Assembly: GCA_949752795.1 (NCBI GenBank)
Contig: CATKHW010000287.1
Location: 62,001 to 126,000 of the forward strand
Reading direction: 5' to 3'
DNA length: 64,000 nucleotides
DNA from: Hyperoodon ampullatus
Taxonomy: Eukaryota > Chordata > Mammalia > Artiodactyla > Ziphiidae
Positions 10,946 through 22,848 of this stretch are shown one piece after another (within the stretch, counting starts at the first letter, position 1; each line of letters begins with the position of its first letter). The notes beneath the pieces are model-generated. The model was not told the DNA's origin. It saw only the letters and a list, made by a program, of their open reading frames with translations, and did no database searches. A program made the position numbers and the translations under genes.

Positions 10946-12415
10946 GGTTCAAAAAATTGTGGTACTTACGTACGATGGAATATCCCTCAGCCATGAAATC
11001 AATGTCATAAGACCAGTAGCAGCAAAATGGGTGGATTCAGGTACGATGATTCTAAGTGAAATAAGTCACACAGAAAAAGAAACTTATCATAAGATATCAC
11101 TTATGAAGATCCTGTAAACATGGCTACACTTGAACTGAGTTAGGAAAGAGAACAGTGTCTCACATTTAGAAAACACTCTTATACCTGCTTAAGGGGGAAG
11201 GAGAGGTGGGGTGATGCATAAAACCAGAGTTTGATATAAGCACAGGTACCGTTCCAAAAACCAACTATGGAATAGACAAGACCTACACCGTCCTCAGTGA
11301 AAGGGACTCAAAACCCCATATTTCCCACAGAGGAAAATATCTGACTAGTAAGAATCTTAAAACCTATGTATTGATATGTCTCCGTAAGGGAATCAAGTGT
11401 GTCTAGACTGGCATAAACATGGCAGCGAGAATCAGCTCAAACCCACTATAAAATGGAATTTCAAAAACAAAACAAAAAAACTGGGAAATTCTTTACAATT
11501 CCTTCAGGGTCTCTGATGAAAGCTGGAATGACCCTATCTACAACGACAGCTGGATGTGGCATAAGGAGGGACACTTGGGACTGAGACGATTGGTGAGATT
11601 GGGTGAGCAAATGCAGACCCTTTAAAGCAATAATGCATGGCACCCATTCCATGGGTCCGAACTCTCCAGGTTGAAGGGAATATTACTACAGCTATAACAT
11701 GTGCGGGAAACCTAGAGAACGGACACACTGTGAATACGAAAGGTTTCTAAAACTCAACGAATAGTCCCTCTCCTGGTGCTCCGGTTTGACTTTCCGTCTG
11801 CTTTACTATCAACCTCCCAACTTGGAGAGACAGCCCCTTTAACCTCTTGGTTCGCACAGGTTGCCAATTTGGCAGAGGATGAAAGGGAAGAGGGAGAACC
11901 AATGAGAGAGTAGCTGTTAGGCATTTGGACGGGCACATATCACTGTAATTTCCCGGCAGGAAGAAGAATTAACCAAATTCTCAGCCACCCACCGGGAACC
12001 AGTATAGGTCCTGAACCAAAATTTTGGACTTGCGGTCAGCTCACCAAAAACGAGTTGAAAAATGGAGCTCAGGGGCACAGCAATTCACAAACTGGCCGAG
12101 TAATAAAGGACAACTATCGTCCAAAAATCTGTTGAGGGAAGGCAACGAGGCGGACTTGAAAGCGAGGCAGAATAGCAGGAAACAGATTTCAAGAGGTACG
12201 TTGGAATCGCCTTTAAAGCACAGGAAGAGGGGCACAACTTCGACAATGACGCACTTGGCCAAAAAGGGCCTATGCGTTTTCTCCTGAATATATTCAGGAG
12301 AAAACGCATAGGCCCTTTTTGGCCAAGCAAGCAAGCGGGCAATGCAAATCTGCACTACAAAGAAGTATCACTTCCCACCGGTCAAAAGGGACATCCACAA
12401 AATGTGTAAGAACAA
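10677..12415. repeat. Satellite unit 7
   Basis: Full-length unit. The first ~270 bases continue the diverged block (acaaaataaatatcc near 10915), after which it returns to the common sequence. Palindrome 12254-12327 is perfect but with the pair C12270/G12311 instead of G/C. It has ctataaaatgg near 11447 in place of ctataaaaagg. Confidence 0.9.
12254..12327. repeat. 74-bp perfect palindrome, C/G version (unit 7)
   Basis: Both arms differ from the common form at the same pair (C12270 with G12311), leaving the palindrome perfect. Confidence 0.97.
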
Positions 12416-14154
12416 GAAAGGCAAGACAGGCCCTCGAGAACAGGGAGCCTTGTTATGCTGATGGGCGGGATGTAAATTGCCAACTGCCTCTCTGGAGGAG
12501 TGCATTCTGTTCCCTAAAACAAGTAAAGAACAGAGCTACAGAGCCAAGGGCACTACCAGTCTAGGGAATATACCTTGGGAAAACTGAAAATCAATAAGAC
12601 AGAGCCACCCCAAAATTTAGGGCTGCACTGCATACAAGGACCTGAACTTGGATACACCTTAAGTATCCCAGAAAATATAAACATGGTTCAAAAAATTGTG
12701 GTACTTACGTACGATGGAATATCCCTCAGCCATGAAATCAATGTCATAAGACCAGTAGCAGCAAAATGGGTGGATTCAGGTACGATGATTCTAAGTGAAA
12801 TAAGTCACACAGAAAAAGAAACTTATCATAAGATATCACTTATGAAGATCCTGTAAACATGGCTACACTTGAACTGAGTTAGGAAAGAGAACAGTGTCTC
12901 ACATTTAGAAAACACTCTTATACCTGCTTAAGGGGGAAGGAGAGGTGGGGTGATGCATAAAACCAGAGTTTGATATAAGCACAGGTACCGTTCCAAAAAC
13001 CAACTATGGAATAGACAAGACCTACACCGTCCTCAGTGAAAGGGACTCAAAACCCCATATTTCCCACAGAGGAAAATATCTGACTAGTAAGAATCTTAAA
13101 ACCTATGTATTGATATGTCTCCATAAGGCAATCAAGTGTGTCTAGACTGGCATAAACATGGCAGCGAGAATCAGCTCAAACCCACTATAAAAAGGAATTT
13201 CAAAAACAAAACAAAAAAACTTGGAAATTCTTTACAATTCCTTCAGGGTCTCTGATGAAAGCTGGAATGACCGTATCTACAACGACAGCTGGATGTGTCA
13301 TAAGGAGGGACACTTGGGACTGAGACGATTGGTGAGATTGGGTGAGCAAATGCAGACCCTTTAAAGCAATAATGCATGGCACCCATTCCATGGGTCCGAA
13401 CTCTCCAGGTTGAAGGGAATATTACTACAGCTATAACATGTGCGGGAAACCTAGAGAACGGACACACAGTGAATACGAAAGGTTTCTAAAACTCAACGCA
13501 TAGTCCCTCTCCTGGTGCTCCGGTTTGACTTTCCGTCTGCTTTACTATCAACCTCCCAACTTGGAGAGACAGCGCCTTTAACCTCTTGGTTCGCACAGGT
13601 TGCCAATTTGGCAGAGGATGAAAGGGAAGAGGGAGAACCAATGAGAGAGTAGCTGTTAGGCATTTGGACGGGCACATATCACTGTGATTTCCCGGCAGGA
13701 AGAAGAATTAACCAAATTCTCAGCCACCCACCGGGAACCAGTATAGGTCCTGAACCAAAATTTTGGACTTGTGGTCAGCTCACCAAAAACGAGTTGAAAA
13801 ATGGAGCTCAGGGGCACAGCAATTCACAAACTGGCCGAGTAATAAAGGACAACTATCGTCCAAAAATCTGTTGAGGGAAGGCAACGAGGCAGACTTGAAA
13901 GCGAGGCAGAATAGCAGGAAACAGATTTCAAGAGGTACGTTGGAATCGCCTTTAAAGCACAGGAAGAGGGGCACAACTTCGACAATGATGCACTTGGCCA
14001 AAAAGGGCGTATGCGTTTTCTCCTGAATATATTCAGGAGAAAACGCATACGCCCTTTTTGGCCAAGCAAGCAAGCGGGCAATGCAAATCTGCACTACAAA
14101 GAAGTATCACTTCCCACCGGTCAAAAGGGACATCCACAAAATGTGTAAGAACAA
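12416..14154. repeat. Satellite unit 8
   Basis: Full-length unit with a perfect G/C palindrome at 13993-14066. It carries the XhoI-type sequence ctcgag near 12434, gacctgaac, aaggcaatc, aaacttgg, gcgcc (about 13573) and tgtggtc, all shared with unit 10. Private: gaccgtatc near 13269 (also in unit 25) and tgtgtcataag near 13295. Confidence 0.9.
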
Positions 14155-15893
14155 GAAAGGCAAGACAGGCCCTGGAGAACAGGGAGCCTTGTTATGCTGA
14201 TGGGCGGGATGTAAATTGCCAACTGCCTCTCTGGAGGAGTGCATTCTGTTCCCTAAAACAAGTAAAGAACAGAGCTACAGAGCCAAGGGCACTACCAGTC
14301 TAGGGAATATACCTTTGGAAAACTGAAAATCAATAAGACAGAGCCACCCCAAAATTTAGGGCTGCACTGCATACAAGGACCTCAACTTGGATACACCTTA
14401 AGTATCCCAGAAAATATAAACATGGTTCAAAAAATTGTGGTACTTACGTACGATGGAATATCCCTCAGCCATGAAATCAATGTCATAAGACCAGTAGCAG
14501 CAAAATGGGTGGATTCAGGTACGATGATTCTAAGTGAAATAAGTCACACAGAAAAAGAAACTTATCATAAGATATCACTTATGAAGATCCTGTAAACATG
14601 GCTACACTTGAACTGAGTTAGGAAAGAGAACAGTGTCTCACATTTAGAAAACACTCTTATACCTGCTTAAGGGGGAAGGAGAGGTGGGGTGATGCATAAA
14701 ACCAGAGTTTGATATAAGCACAGGTGCCGTTCCAAAAACCAACTATGGAATAGACAAGACCTACACCGTCCTCAGCGAAAGGGACTCAAAACCCCATATT
14801 TCCCGCAGAGGAAAATATCTGACTAGTAAGAATCTTAAAACCTATGTATTGATATGTCTCCGTAAGGGAATCAAGTGTGTCTAGACTGGCATAAACATGG
14901 CAGCGAGAATCAGCTCAAACCCACTATAAAAAGGAATTTCAAAAACAAAACAAAAAAACTGGGAAATTCTTTACAATTCCTTCAGGGTCTCTGATGAAAG
15001 CTGGAATGACCCTATCTACAACGACAGCTGGATGTGGCATAAGGAGGGACACTTGGGACTGAGACGGTTGGTGAGATTGGGTGAGCAAATGCAGACCCTT
15101 TAAAGCAATAATGCATGGCACCCATTCCATGGGTCCGAACTCTCCAGGTTGAAGGGAATATTACTACAGCTATAACATGAGCGGGAAACCTAGAGAACGG
15201 ACACACTGTGAATACGAAAGGTTTCTAAAACTCAACGCATAGTCCCTCTCCTGGTGCTCCGGTTTGACTTTCCGTCTGCTTTACTATCAACCTCCCAACT
15301 TGGAGAGACAGCCCCTTTAACCTCTTGGTTCGCACAGGTTGCCAATTTGGCAGAGGATGAAAGGGAAGAGGGAGAACCAATGAGAGAGTAGCTGTTAGGC
15401 ATTTGGACGGGCACATATCACTGTAATTTCCCGGCAGGAAGAAGAATTAACCAAATTCTCAGCCACCCACCGGGAACCAGTATAGGTCCTGAACCAAAAT
15501 TTTGGACTTGCGGTCAGCTCACCAAAAACGAGTTGAAAAATGGAGCTCAGGGGCACAGCAATTCACAAACTGGCCGAGTAATAAAGGACAACTATCGTCC
15601 AAAAATCTGTTGAGGGAAGGCAACGAGGCGGACTTGAAAGCGAGGCAGAATAGCAGGAAACAGATTTCAAGAGGTACGTTGGAATCGCCTTTAAAGCACA
15701 GGAAGAGGGGCACAACTTCGACAATGACGCACTTGGCCAAAAAGGGCCTATGCGTTTTCTCCTGAATATATTCAGGAGAAAACGCATACGCCCTTTTTGG
15801 CCAAGCAAGCAAGCGGGCAATGCAAATCTGCACTACAAAGAAGTATCACTTCCCACCGGTCAAAAGGGAAATCCACAAAATGTGTAAGAACAA
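14155..15893. repeat. Satellite unit 9
   Basis: Full-length unit. Palindrome 15732-15805 is broken at one pair, C15748 facing C15789. Shares cctttgga, caggtgcc, gacggttgg and catgagcg with unit 11. The TTG near 14314 has become TTT, so the repeat's 93-codon frame lacks that start although it stays open. Confidence 0.9.
15732..15805. repeat. Palindrome with C/C mismatch (unit 9)
   Basis: C15748 faces C15789: the left arm has the unit 7 form, the right arm the common form. Units 15, 18 and 21 have the same C/C combination plus a second mismatch. Confidence 0.95.
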
Positions 15894-17632
15894 GAAAGGC
15901 AAGACAGGCCCTCGAGAACAGGGAGCCTTGTTATGCTGATGGGCGGGATGTAAATTGCCAACTGCCTCTCTGGAGGAGTGCATTCTGTTCCCTAAAACAA
16001 GTAAAGAACAGAGCTACAGAGCCAAGGGCACTACCAGTCTAGGGAATATACCTTGGGAAAACTGAAAATCAATAAGACAGAGCCACCCCAAAATTTAGGG
16101 CTGCACTGCATACAAGGACCTGAACTTGGATACACCTTAAGTATCCCAGAAAATATAAACATGGTTCAAAAAATTGTGGTACTTACGTACGATGGAATAT
16201 CCCTCAGCCATGAAATCAATGTCATAAGACCAGTAGCAGCAAAATGGGTGGATTCAGGTACGATGATTCTAAGTGAAATAAGTCACACAGAAAAAGAAAC
16301 TTATCATAAGATATCACTTATGAAGATCCTGTAAACATGGCTACACTTGAACTGAGTTAGGAAAGAGAACAGTGTCTCACATTTAGAAAACACTCTTATA
16401 CCTGCTTAAGGGGGAAGGAGAGGTGGGGTGATGCATAAAACCAGAGTTTGATATAAGCACAGGTACCGTTCCAAAAACCAACTATGGAATAGACAAGACC
16501 TACACCGTCCTCAGCGAAAGGGACTCAAAACCCCATATTTCCCGCAGAGGAAAATATCTGACTAGTAAGAATCTTAAAACCTATGTATTGATATGTCTCC
16601 ATAAGGCAATCAAGTGTGTCTAGACTGGCATAAACATGGCAGCGAGAATCAGCTCAAACCCACTATAAAAAGGAATTTCAAAAACAAAACAAAAAAACTT
16701 GGAAATTCTTTACAATTCCTTCAGGGTCTCTGATGAAAGCTGGAATGACCCTATCTACAACGACAGCTGGATGTGGCATAAGGAGGGACACTTGGGACTG
16801 AGACGATTGGTGAGATTGGGTGAGCAAATGCAGACCCTTTAAAGCAATAATGCATGGCACCCATTCCATGGGTCCGAACTCTCCAGGTTGAAGGGAATAT
16901 TACTACAGCTATAACATGTGCGGGAAACCTAGAGAACGGACACACTGTGAATACGAAAGGTTTCTAAAACACAACGCATAGTCCCTCTCCTGGTGCTCCG
17001 GTTTGACTTTCCGTCTGCTTTACTATCAACCTCCCAACTTGGAGAGACAGCGCCTTTAACCTCTTGGTTCGCACAGGTTGCCAATTTGGCAGAGGATGAA
17101 AGGGAAGAGGGAGAACCAATGAGAGAGTAGCTGTTAGGCATTTGGACGGGCACATATCACTGTGATTTCCCGGCAGGAAGAAGAATTAACCAAATTCTCA
17201 GCCACCCACCGGGAACCAGTATAGGTCCTGAACCAAAATTTTGGACTTGTGGTCAGCTCACCAAAAACGAGTTGAAAAATGGAGCTCAGGGGCACAGCAA
17301 TTCACAAACTGGCCGAGTAATAAAGGACAACTATCGTCCAAAAATCTGTTGAGGGAAGGCAACGAGGCAGATTTGAAAGCGAGGCAGAATAGCAGGAAAC
17401 AGATTTCAAGAGGTACGTTGGAATCGCCTTTAAAGCACAGGAAGAGGGGCACAACTTCGACAATGATGCACTTGGCCAAAAAGGGCGTATGCGTTTTCTC
17501 CTGAATATATTCAGGAGAAAACGCAAACGCCCTTTTTGGCCAAGCAAGCAAGCGGGCAATGCAAATCTGCACTACAAAGAAGTATCACTTCCCACAGGTC
17601 AAAAGGGACATCCACAAAATGTGTAAGAACAA
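15894..17632. repeat. Satellite unit 10
   Basis: Full-length unit, closest to unit 8. Palindrome 17471-17544 has a single T-to-A mismatch in the right arm (cgcaaacg). Private: aaaacacaacg near 16967, ggcagatt near 17366 and ccacaggtc near 17593. Confidence 0.9.
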
Positions 17633-19371
17633 GAAAGGCAAGACAGGCCCTGGAGAACAGGGAGCCTTGTTATGCTGATGGGCGGGATGTAAATTGCCAA
17701 CTGCCTCTCTGGAGGAGTGCATTCTGTTCCCTAAAACAAGTAAAGAACAGAGCTACAGAGCCAAGGGCACTACCAGTCTAGGGAATATACCTTTGGAAAA
17801 CTGAAAATCAATAAGACAGAGCCACCCCAAAATTTAGGGCTGCACTGCATACAAGGACCTCAACTTGGATACACCTTAAGTATCCCAGAAAATATAAACA
17901 TGGTTCAAAAAATTGTGGTACTTACGTACGATGGAATATCCCTCAGCCATGAAATCAATGTCATAAGACCAGTAGCAGCAAAATGGGTGGATTCAGGTAC
18001 GATGATTCTAAGTGAAATAAGTCACACAGAAAAAGAAACTTATCATAAGATATCACTTATGAAGATCCTGTAAACATGGCTACACTTGAACTGAGTTAGG
18101 AAAGAGAACAGTGTCTCACATTTAGAAAACACTCTTATACCTGCTTAAGGGGGAAGGAGAGGTGGGGTGATGCATAAAACCAGAGTTTGATATAAGCACA
18201 GGTGCCGTTCCAAAAACCAACTATGGAATAGACAAGACCTACACCGTCCTCAGCGAAAGGGACTCAAAACCCCATATTTCCCGCAGAGGAAAATATCTGA
18301 CTAGTAAGAATCTTAAAACCTATGTATTGATATGTCTCCGTAAGGGAATCAAGTGTGTCTAGACTGGCATAAACATGGCAGCGAGAATCAGCTCAAACCC
18401 ACTATAAAAAGGAATTTCAAAAACAAAACAAAAAAACTGGGTAATTCTTTACAATTCCTTCAGGGTCTCTGATGAAAGCTGGAATGACCCTATCTACAAC
18501 GACAGCTGGATGTGGCATAAGGAGGGACACTTGGGACTGAGACGGTTGGTGAGATTGGGTGAGCAAATGCAGACCCTTTAAAGCAATAATGCATGGCACC
18601 CATTCCATGGGTCCGAACTCTCCAGGTTGAAGGGAATATTACTACAGCTATAACATGAGCGGGAAACCTAGAGAACGGACACACTGTGAATACGAAAGGT
18701 TTCTAAAACTCAACGCATAGTCCCTCTCCTGGTGCTCCGGTTTGACTTTCCGTCTGCTTTACTATCAACCTCCCAACTTGGAGAGACAGCCCCTTTAACC
18801 TCTTGGTTCGCACAGGTTGCCAATTTGGCAGAGGATGAAAGGGAAGAGGGAGAACCAATGAGAGAGTAGCTGTTAGGCATTTGGACGGGCACATATCACT
18901 GTAATTTCCTGGCAGGAAGAAGAATTAACCAAATTCTCAGCCACCCACCGGGAACCAGTATAGGTCCTGAACCAAAATTTTGGACTTGCGGTCAGCTCAC
19001 CAAAAACGAGTTGAAAAATGGAGCTCAGGGGCACAGCAATTCACAAACTGGCCGAGTAATAAAGGACAACTATCGTCCAAAAATCTGTTGAGGGAAGGCA
19101 ACGAGGCGGACTTGAAAGCGAGGCAGAATAGCAGGAAACAGATTTCAAGACGTACGTTGGAATCGCCTTTAAAGCACAGGAAGAGGGGCACAACTTCGAC
19201 AATGATGCACTTGGCCAAAAAGTGCGTATGCGTTTTCTCCTGAATATATTCAGGAGAAAACGCAAACGCCCTTTTTGGCCAAGCAAGCAAGCGGGCAATG
19301 CAAATCTGCACTACAAAGAAGTATCACTTCCCACCGGTCAAAAGGGACATCCACAAAATGTGTAAGAACAA
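17633..19371. repeat. Satellite unit 11
   Basis: Full-length unit, closest to unit 9. Palindrome 19210-19283 has two mismatches, a left-arm G-to-T (agtgcg) and the same right-arm cgcaaacg seen in unit 10. Private: gggtaatt near 18439, tttcctgg near 18904, aagacgtac near 19148. Confidence 0.9.
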
Positions 19372-21110
19372 GAAAGGCAAGACAGGCCCTGGAGAACAGG
19401 GAGCCTTGTTATGCTGATGGGCGGGATGTAAATTGCCAACTGCCTCTCTGGAGGAGTGCATTCTGTTCCCTAAAACAAGTAAAGAACAGAGCTACAGAGC
19501 CAAGGGCACTACCAGTCTAGGGAATATACCTTTGGAAAACTGAAAATCAATAAGACAGAGCCACCCCAAAATTTAGGGCTGCACTGCATACAAGGACCTC
19601 AACTTGGATACACCTTAAGTATCCCAGAAAATATAAACATGGTTCAAAAAATTGTGGTACTTACGTACGATGGAATATCCCTCAGCCATGAAATCAATGT
19701 CATAAGACCAGTAGCAGCAAAATGGGTGGATTCAGGTACGATGATTCTAAGTGAAATAAGTCACACAGAAAAAGAAACTTATCATAAGATATCACTTATG
19801 AAGATCCTGTAAACATGGCTACACTTGAACTGAGTTAGGAAAGAGAACAGTGTCTCACATTTAGAAAACACTCTTATACCTGCTTAAGGGGGAAGGAGAG
19901 GTGGGGTGATGCATAAAACCAGAGTTTGATATAAGCACAGGTGCCGTTCCAAAAACCAACTATGGAATAGGCAAGACCTACACCGTCCTCAGCGAAAGGG
20001 ACTCAAAACCCCATATTTCCCGCAGAGGAAAATATCTGACTAGTAAGAATCTTAAAACCTATGTATTGATATGTCTCCGTAAGGGAATCAAGTGTGTCTA
20101 GACTGGCATAAACATGGCAGCGAGAATCAGCTCAAACCCACTATAAAAAGGAATTTCAAAAACAAAACAAAAATACTGGGAAATTCTTTACAATTCCTTC
20201 AGGGTCTCTGATGAAAGCTGGAATGACCCTATCTACAACGACAGCTGGATGTGGCATAAGGAGGGACACTTGGGACTGAGACGGTTGGTGAGATTGGGTG
20301 AGCAAATGCAGACCCTTTAAAGCAATAATGCATGGCACCCATTCCATGGGTCCGAACTCTCCAGGTTGAAGGGAATATTACTACAGCTATAACATGTGCG
20401 GGAAACCTAGAGAACGGACACACTGTGAATACGAAAGGTTTCTAAAACTCAACGCATAGTCCCTCTCCTGGTGCTCCGGTTTGACTTTCCGTCTGCTTTA
20501 CTATCAACCTCCCAACTTGGAGAGACAGCCCCTTTAACCTCTTGGTTCGCACAGGTTGCCAATTTGGCAGAGGATGAAAGGGAAGAGGGAGAACCAATGA
20601 GAGAGTAGCTGTTAGGCATTTGGACGGGCACATATCACTGTAATTTCCCGGCAGGAAGAAGAATTAACCAAATTCTCAGCCACCCACCGGGAACCAGTAT
20701 AGGTCCTGAACCAAAATTTTGGACTTGCGGTCAGCTCACCAAAAGCGAGTTGAAAAATGGAGCTCAGGGGCACAGCAATTCACAAACTGGCCGAGTAATA
20801 AAGGACAACTATCTTCCAAAAATCTGTTGAGGGAAGGCAACGAGGCGGACTTGAAAGCGAGGCAGAATAGCAGGAAACAGATTTCAAGAGGTACGTTGGA
20901 ATCGCCTTTAAAGCACAGGAAGAGGGGCACAACTTCGACAATGATGCACTTGGCCAAAAAGGGCGTATGCGTTTTCTCCTGAATATATTCAGGAGAAAAC
21001 GCATACGCCCTTTTTGGCCAAGCAAGCAAGCGGGCAATGCAAATCTGCACTACAAAGAAGTATCACTTCCCACCGGTCAAAAGGGACATCCACAAAATGT
21101 GTAAGAACAC
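19372..21110. repeat. Satellite unit 12
   Basis: Full-length unit with a perfect palindrome at 20949-21022. Private: aataggcaag near 19966, aaaatactgg near 20170 and aacacgaaag near 21106. It returns to tatcttcc (about 20810), otherwise seen in units 1 and 2. Confidence 0.9.
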
Positions 21111-22848
21111 GAAAGGCAAGACAGGCCCTGGAGAACATGGAGTCTTGTTATGCTGATGGGCGGGATGTAAATTGCCAACTGCCTCTCTGGAGGAGTGCAT
21201 TCTGTTCCCTAAAACAAGTAAAGAACAGAGCTACAGAGCCAAGGGCACTACCAGTCTAGGGAATATACCTTGGGAAAACTGAAAATCAATAAGACAGAGC
21301 CACCCCAAAATTTAGGGCTGCACTGCATACAAGGACCTGAACTTGGATACACCTTAAGTATCCCAGAAAATATAAACATGGTTCAAAAAATTGTGGTACT
21401 TACGTACGATGGAATATCCCTCAGCCATGAAATCAATGTCATAAGACCAGTAGCAGCAAAATGGGTGGATTCAGGTACGATGATTCTAAGTGAAATAAGT
21501 CACACAGAAAAAGAAACTTATCATAAGATATCACTTATGAAGATCCTGTAAACATGGCTACACTTGAACTGAGTTAGGAAAGAGAACAGTGTCTCACATT
21601 TAGAAAACACTCTTATACCTGCTTAAGGGGGAAGGAGAGGTGGGGTGATGCATAAAACCAGAGTTTGATATAAGCACAGGTACCGTTCCAAAAACCAACT
21701 ATGGAATAGACAAGACCTACACCGTCCTCAGCGAAAGGGACTCAAAACCCCATATTTCCCGCAGAGGAAAATATCTGACTAGTAAGAATCTTAAAACCTA
21801 TGTATTGATATGTCTCCATAAGGGAATCATGTGTGTCTAGACTGGCATAAACATGGCAGCGAGAATCAGCTCAAACCCACTATAAAAAGGAATTTCAAAA
21901 ACAAAACAAAAAAACTGGGAAATTCTTTACAATTCCTTCAGGGTCTCTGATGAAAGCTGGAATGACCCTATCTACAACGACAGCTGGATGTGGCATAAGG
22001 AGGGACACTAGGACTGAGACGATTGGTGAGATTGGGTGAGCAAATGCAGACCCTTTAAAGCAATAATGCATGGCACCCATTCCATGGGTCCGAACTCTCC
22101 AGGTTGAAGGGAATATTACTACAGCTATAACATGTGCGGGAAACCTAGAGAACGGACACACTGTGAATACGAAAGGTTTCTAAAACTCAACGCATAGTCC
22201 CTCTCCTGGTGCTCCGGTTTGACTTTCCGTCTGCTTTACTATCAACCTCCCAACTTGGAGAGACAGCGCCTTTAACCTCTTGGTTCGCACAGGTTGCCAA
22301 TTTGGCAGAGGATGAAAGGGAAGAGGGAGAACCAATGAGAGAGTAGCTGTTAGGCATTTGGACGGGCACATATCACTGTAATTTCCCGGCAGGAAGAAGA
22401 ATTAACCAAATTCTCAGCCACCCACCGGGAACCAGTATAGGTCCTGAACCAAAATTTTGGACTTGCGGTCAGCTCACCAAAAACGAGTTGAAAAATGGAG
22501 CTCAGGGGCACAGCAATTCACAAACTGGCCGAGTAATAAAGGACAACTATCGTCCAAAAATCTGTTGAGGGAAGGCAACGAGGCGGACTTGAAAGCGAGG
22601 CAGAATAGCAGGAAACAGATTTCAAGAGGTACGTTGGAATCGCCTTTAAAGCACAGGAAGAGGGGCACAACTTCGACAATGATGCACTTGGCCAAAAAGG
22701 GCGTATGCGTTTTCTCCTGAATATATTCAGGAGAAAACGCATACGCCCTTTTTGGCCAAGCAAGCAAGCGGGCAATGCAAATCTGCACTACAAAGAAGTA
22801 TCACTTCCCACCGGTCAAAAGGGACATCCACAAAATGTGTAAGAACAA
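21111..22848. repeat. Satellite unit 13 (1,738 bp)
   Basis: One base short: gacactaggac near 22005 replaces gacacttgggac, a single-base loss with a neighbouring change. Palindrome 22687-22760 is perfect. Shares gacctgaac with units 8 and 10. Private: acatggagtc near 21134; aatcatgtg (about 21826) also appears in units 25 and 26. Confidence 0.9.

Larger units (their letters stand above)
12000..15477. repeat. Higher-order dimer, first copy (3,478 bp)
   Basis: Variants in units 7-9 recur exactly two units later: ccctcgagaa (12433/15911), gacctgaac (12640/16118), aaggcaatc (13126/16604), aaacttgg (13216/16695), tgtgattt (13683/17161), acttgtggtc (13767/17246), cctttgga (14312/17790) and caggtgcc (14722/18200). 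Boundaries are approximate: the left lies between 11,758 and 12,240, the right between about 15,180 and 15,728. Confidence 0.75.
15478..18955. repeat. Higher-order dimer, second copy (3,478 bp)
   Basis: Second copy of the two-unit block described at 12,000-15,477. A third, partial relative follows: unit 12 repeats the cctttgga and caggtgcc variants at a one-unit offset (19,529 and 19,940), so exchange by one unit also happened here. Confidence 0.7.
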
